This document shows positions 60,462 to 64,000 of a DNA stretch of 64,000 nucleotides, in pieces. A program made the translations under genes and the position numbers. Numbering within the stretch: position 1 is the stretch's first letter; each line of letters begins with the position of its first letter. Below the pieces are notes generated by a model, which ran no database searches, had not been told where the DNA came from, and saw nothing but the letters and a program-made list of their open reading frames with translations. The DNA is from Trichomonas vaginalis G3 (taxonomy: Eukaryota > Parabasalia > Trichomonadida > Trichomonadidae). The stretch spans positions 6,791,797-6,855,796 of the forward strand of contig NC_067204.1 of the NCBI RefSeq assembly GCF_026262505.1, read 5' to 3'.

Positions 60462-61370
60462 TTACAACTCTTTGTTACTCTTCTGATCATCAGATTTCTT
60501 CTTGAAATGATCGACATTTTTACGTAATTTTTCTAATAATTCTTTTGTATTTCCATTTGGCAGTAGTTTATAGTTTTCGAGCATTTCTCTAAACTGCTTT
60601 TCATCTTCTTCATATCCCTCCTTTGATTGATAAGTATCCAAATTATTTTCAAGGTCGTGATGGACTTTCTTTGATTGTTCAGATAGTTTGCTTACAGAAA
60701 CCTGTAGAGATCTAATAACTGTCATTACGATAAAGAAAAATGTAAAGAAAAGAATTACACCGATTGCGCCAAATAAAACAAAGTACGGATGATTAGAATA
60801 GAATAATTCGAAGCGTTGCGAGAATGTTAATTGATCATATTCATATTTTCTCTTAACTGCATTCTCAATTTCATGAATTCGACCTTGTGCAACTTCTTCA
60901 TCATGTATTCGCTTTGAATCGAGGAATTTTCTTATAATTTCATTGCTATCTGGTAGTAATAAAGAATCCATTGAATCAAAGCGCGAATGCATCTTTTTGA
61001 ATAACGATGGTATATCTTTTGGAGGATTTGGGTCCATTTCTTCAGAATCTTCTTGCTTTTTTTCAGGGTGTAAAAATTCGATAAATTGGCGTGCGGTTGT
61101 CATGTAGAGTAAAGCTTTGTGTAAATCTGGCCTTGCATGATAGATATCTGCCATTTTTGATAATGCAATTGGAACATAATGAAGATCTTCTTTTGACATA
61201 TGACCATGATTATATTGATATTCGACTGCCTCACACAATTTTTTATATTTTCTCAAAGCTTCGGTTGGTTTTGCAAGTTGTTGTAAGGCATTTCCTTGAT
61301 TGTAGAGATTTTCGAAGTCCTGAACTGTTAAAACAAAGTCATCATCATCCTTTGAAAATTTTTCGCTCAT
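60462..61370 (-). CDS. TPR-like membrane protein, 302 aa
   Basis: The first 110 residues form tetratricopeptide-like helix pairs (LYNQGNALQQLAKPTEALRK, ALSKMADIYHARPDLHKALL). A linker follows, then one membrane segment at about 196-219 (YFVLFGAIGVILFFTFFFIV), a charged coiled coil (LSEQSKKVHHDLENNLDTY) and a Lys-rich tail. No signal peptide, so it is probably an integral membrane adaptor with both arms able to bind partners. The compartment is unknown. TCATTT at 61378-61383, 7 bases before the ATG, fits the trichomonad initiator and supports the start. Confidence 0.65.
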   Translation of the reverse strand: MSEKFSKDDDDFVLTVQDFENLYNQGNALQQLAKPTEALRKYKKLCEAVEYQYNHGHMSKEDLHYVPIALSKMADIYHARPDLHKALLYMTTARQFIEFLHPEKKQEDSEEMDPNPPKDIPSLFKKMHSRFDSMDSLLLPDSNEIIRKFLDSKRIHDEEVAQGRIHEIENAVKRKYEYDQLTFSQRFELFYSNHPYFVLFGAIGVILFFTFFFIVMTVIRSLQVSVSKLSEQSKKVHHDLENNLDTYQSKEGYEEDEKQFREMLENYKLLPNGNTKELLEKLRKNVDHFKKKSDDQKSNKEL

Positions 61371-61377
61371 TGTATCT

Positions 61378-61383
61378 AAATGA
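61378..61383 (-). promoter_or_regulatory. Initiator-like motif
   Basis: TCATTT on the minus strand, 7 bases before the ATG at 61370; matches the trichomonad Inr TCAYWW. Confidence 0.5.
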
Positions 61384-61597
61384 AACTATATTATTATGAT
61401 TGAGCATATGATAAAATATCAAGTTTATTGTATAACCACATAAATGATAATGATCAGAAAATCATAACTTTGAAATAAAATTTCCAAATAAAAAAAAATA
61501 TTGAAAATGTGTATTTTGTATTTGGTGTGTAAATCGTATACTAGGTGAAAAAGAAAACAAATATAGTTTTAGAACAAAAGTTAAATAAATAAAAAAA

Positions 61598-63019
61598 TTA
61601 ATCATTAAATATATCTACTGAGCTATCAGAGTCTGATAAGACATCATCGACATCGAAAGCCATTCCAAGTTCATCTTCATCGTTCTGAACATTGTCAACC
61701 AACAAAAGATTTCTTCTCATCTGTTCTCTGTCGTCGTTGTGCATCTGATCCATGTTCTGCTCTTCATCTCTTGGCTGTGTTTGAAGAACAGAAGATGTTC
61801 TGGCTCTTTGAATTGTTTCTCGAACAAATTCTGCTTTTTGAGTCATTTCGTCGAGATGTTGGAGCTTTAATGCAATGAATTCACGGTCATTCTCGATGTT
61901 ACCGTAGTGAATAGACTCCTCATTGATGATCTCAGCAAGATTTGGAAATTCTGATTTTAATTTTTCTGTTTCTTCAACTTGCATGCCTTTGAAAAGGGGA
62001 TGAGCGAAGACCTTGTGGAGAAGAGGTTTCGGAAGAGTATCAATTCCTGGAACAGAATGAAGATGCATCGCTAAAAATTCAACAATGAACTCTGGCGGTT
62101 TAGGGAATGGATAAAGTGAATTGTAAATTTTGATAACGTTACTGGGAGTTAACTGTTCATAGAACACGAGGCCAGCAATTCTGGCAAGTTCGGCGTATTC
62201 AAGGATATTGGCAACTGTATAGACATAATGGCAGTTGTCTTTGTTTATCTTGACAGCTGAGCCGTAAATAGCGTCGTAGATTATAGTAAAGTCGCCTGGA
62301 ATTTCAATTTTGAATTCTTTCATTGGAGGATTGTCAGTAATTCCCTTACGAATAGCATCGCATGTAAAAGCAGCAACCATTGATGAGCATGCAAAGTCTT
62401 TTTCTGGAGTTTTGAAAGTAAAATCATTAAATTGGTCAACTCCTTTGAGATTTTGGAATGCAATCGGTAGTGGAGATATACGAACATAATGGAATATCGG
62501 CGGTGGGAATGGGCGTACAGCTGTTGGAATACCGGAGATATTTAGGGTCAAAGAGCATTCAAGACAAGCTCTAACATACTTAGGATTTGGAAATTCGGCA
62601 ATGCAGTAGCCATTATCAGTTTTGTCGGCGTTTTTAAGAATTAAAATCTTTGGCGAGCTAAATTGTTCCAAAGCTTCTTCGATTTGATGTCTTTTGATAC
62701 TAACACCTACACCAAGTAATATAATTGAATTCCAGACAAGTTTGTTTCCAATGACTGGTTCAATTTCAAGATAATAACCATCTAATACAACATCAATATC
62801 GTTTTCAATGATATCTACGATAGGATCTTGGCAATCGAATTTGACATATGCCATTTGAAGTGTATAATATGTATTAAGATAGCTGAGATTGCAAAGTGAC
62901 ACTGCCATTACGTTTCCATACTTAGAAAAACAGTGAGAAACATCATCTGGTGTTGCTGAGTTTGGAAGGTTCTTCACCAGAATAACATTCTGCACTTCTT
63001 TTCCCAGTTCTAGAGTCAT
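61598..63019 (-). CDS. RRM and BTB-like domain protein, 473 aa
   Basis: An RNA-recognition-motif fold covers about residues 10-90 (NVILVKNLPNSATPDDVSHC, then AYVKFDC as the second core strand). A second, weaker RRM-like unit spans about 95-175 (SIILLGVGVSIKRHQIEEAL, GYCIAEFPNPKY). A BTB-like block follows at about 205-300 (FACSSMVAAFTCDAIRKGIT, IPGDFTIIYDAIYGSAVKIN, YVYTVANILEYAELARIAGL). The tail is helical and then acidic. It may couple RNA binding to a BTB adaptor, as in trichomonad-type proteins; function not established. TCAATT stands 26 bases before the ATG. Confidence 0.6.
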   Translation of the reverse strand: MTLELGKEVQNVILVKNLPNSATPDDVSHCFSKYGNVMAVSLCNLSYLNTYYTLQMAYVKFDCQDPIVDIIENDIDVVLDGYYLEIEPVIGNKLVWNSIILLGVGVSIKRHQIEEALEQFSSPKILILKNADKTDNGYCIAEFPNPKYVRACLECSLTLNISGIPTAVRPFPPPIFHYVRISPLPIAFQNLKGVDQFNDFTFKTPEKDFACSSMVAAFTCDAIRKGITDNPPMKEFKIEIPGDFTIIYDAIYGSAVKINKDNCHYVYTVANILEYAELARIAGLVFYEQLTPSNVIKIYNSLYPFPKPPEFIVEFLAMHLHSVPGIDTLPKPLLHKVFAHPLFKGMQVEETEKLKSEFPNLAEIINEESIHYGNIENDREFIALKLQHLDEMTQKAEFVRETIQRARTSSVLQTQPRDEEQNMDQMHNDDREQMRRNLLLVDNVQNDEDELGMAFDVDDVLSDSDSSVDIFND

Positions 63020-63044
63020 CTAAATTAAATTTTTTCTAAAAAAA

Positions 63045-63050
63045 AATTGA
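63045..63050 (-). promoter_or_regulatory. Initiator-like motif
   Basis: TCAATT on the minus strand, 26 bases before the ATG of the RRM/BTB-like gene. Confidence 0.4.
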
Positions 63051-63436
63051 GGAATAAAAATTATTTTCTATCGTTAAAATCGAATCAGGCAAAATGCTTG
63101 TATATTTATAATCTCGAATCATTGTGTTTAAAATTATCTCATACAATTATGATCTAGAAGCTTGATAATAAAAATGAAACAAAAATCTTTAATATTGAAG
63201 ACTATTTCTTCATTATTTATCTACATTTCTTTATGAAATGATTAATTTGTAAGCATAAATTGGTTTTATGCATATACCGATCTTTAAATATATACGAATC
63301 TTATAATGAGAGATATTCATCCTCTCTAAATAATAACGAAGGACATTTGTGTATGTAGTATGTTGTTTGTTTAGAAATTGAAAAATATTATAAAACACAT
63401 AATTTTATTAAACAACAAAACAAATATAATATATAA
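63051..63436. other. Intergenic gap
   Basis: AT-rich and gene-free; no motif stands out. Confidence 0.5.
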
Positions 63437-64000
63437 TTATCTATTCTTTTTGGATAATTCACGATGATACTTATCACCATAAATCCAATTGTCGGTCCAA
63501 ACTGAGATTTCCTGGTCAAAGTGTGGAGTTCCGTAAGAAAATGGTGACCAAAGATAGAACCCAAACAAAGCTAATAAACAAAAAGCAGCGCCAACAATTC
63601 CTTTGATCTTTGGAGGAAATGCAAGGTCTAAAAACGTTCCTGTCAGACAGCAGAGGAACATGAGTGGAATCAAGTAATGGTAAAGGTATACTGAACGCGG
63701 AATTAAGAAGAATGGTAAGTATGAGAAAAGATATCCAACAACAAAATTTAATGAAGTTCTGTAGTTGAATGATTTGACAAATAACAATGATAACACCATA
63801 GAAAAGAATCCTATGTAGTAAATAAACACATTTCCCATACAATTTACTTCTGAATCACCTTTACCCCAAAATGCGACCCAACAATCAGTCAAAAACGGCC
63901 ATCCACCCGGTCTGCTTTGATATGGATGGAACTGCGTGATTCCCATATTGCCTATGTGCATGTTTACGGCTAATGTAACTGATCTGAAAAATAATTCCGG
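63437..64000 (-). CDS. Protein O-mannosyltransferase (PMT), C-terminal part
   Basis: This is partial: the frame stays open through the window edge (PELFFRSVTLAVNMHIGN leads in), so the N-terminal catalytic loop is outside. The visible part matches the four-span C-terminal region of dolichyl-phosphate-mannose protein mannosyltransferases: the RSVTLAVNM helix, HPYQSRPGGWPFL, several hydrophobic spans, and the diagnostic PRSVYLYHYLIPLMF. The enzyme transfers mannose from Dol-P-Man to Ser/Thr in the ER lumen. The C-terminus ends in a basic KYHRELSKKNR. Confidence 0.8.
   Translation of the reverse strand, partial: PELFFRSVTLAVNMHIGNMGITQFHPYQSRPGGWPFLTDCWVAFWGKGDSEVNCMGNVFIYYIGFFSMVLSLLFVKSFNYRTSLNFVVGYLFSYLPFFLIPRSVYLYHYLIPLMFLCCLTGTFLDLAFPPKIKGIVGAAFCLLALFGFYLWSPFSYGTPHFDQEISVWTDNWIYGDKYHRELSKKNR

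Overview
The window looks like a trichomonad parabasalid (Trichomonas or Tritrichomonas; the genus cannot be fixed from sequence alone). The DNA is very AT-rich, the host genes have no visible introns, and three of the four host genes on the right that have their start in the window carry an initiator-like TCAYWW motif 9 to 40 bases before their ATG. It also holds large Polinton/Maverick-type elements, which are abundant in these protists.

Layout. 1-2076: gene-free AT-rich DNA with a cluster of stem-loops (75-700). 2077-22740: a minus-strand family of glycine-rich (ALK/LTK-type Gly-rich domain) open frames. From about 3505 it becomes a tandem array of about 8.4 units of exactly 2,279 bp, almost without differences. 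Each unit holds one open Gly-rich frame and one decayed copy. 22741 to about 37760: an old, broken Polinton-like element (element A) with a phage-tail-collar fibre protein, integrase, KilA-N proteins, protein-primed DNA polymerase B and capsid-like remains. About 37770-52910: a second, better preserved element (element B) with its own fibre protein, a primase-helicase, integrase and a different polymerase B. A 1.04-kb inverted-repeat element (C, 48809-49851) sits inside the element B polymerase gene. 52948-54192: a fold-back structure with 425-bp perfect arms. 54513-64000: ordinary host genes, namely an eIF4G-like factor, a coiled-coil protein, a small tail-anchored protein, a TPR/membrane protein, an RRM/BTB-like protein and the end of a protein O-mannosyltransferase.

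How it fits together. Elements A and B each carry an integrase, a polymerase and a fibre, as expected for capsid-forming self-replicating elements. Both drive their genes from T-rich leaders ending in GTATGTAA, TCGTAA or TATAAATG, unlike the host initiator. Both place short inverted repeats at gene boundaries, but with a different sequence family in each. The least expected finding is a family of about ten GC-rich, roughly 30-bp double-hairpin inserts. They are scattered through both elements, mostly inside reading frames and mostly in the same frame, and their second stem keeps pairing while its sequence changes. I see none in the host genes or in the Gly-rich array.
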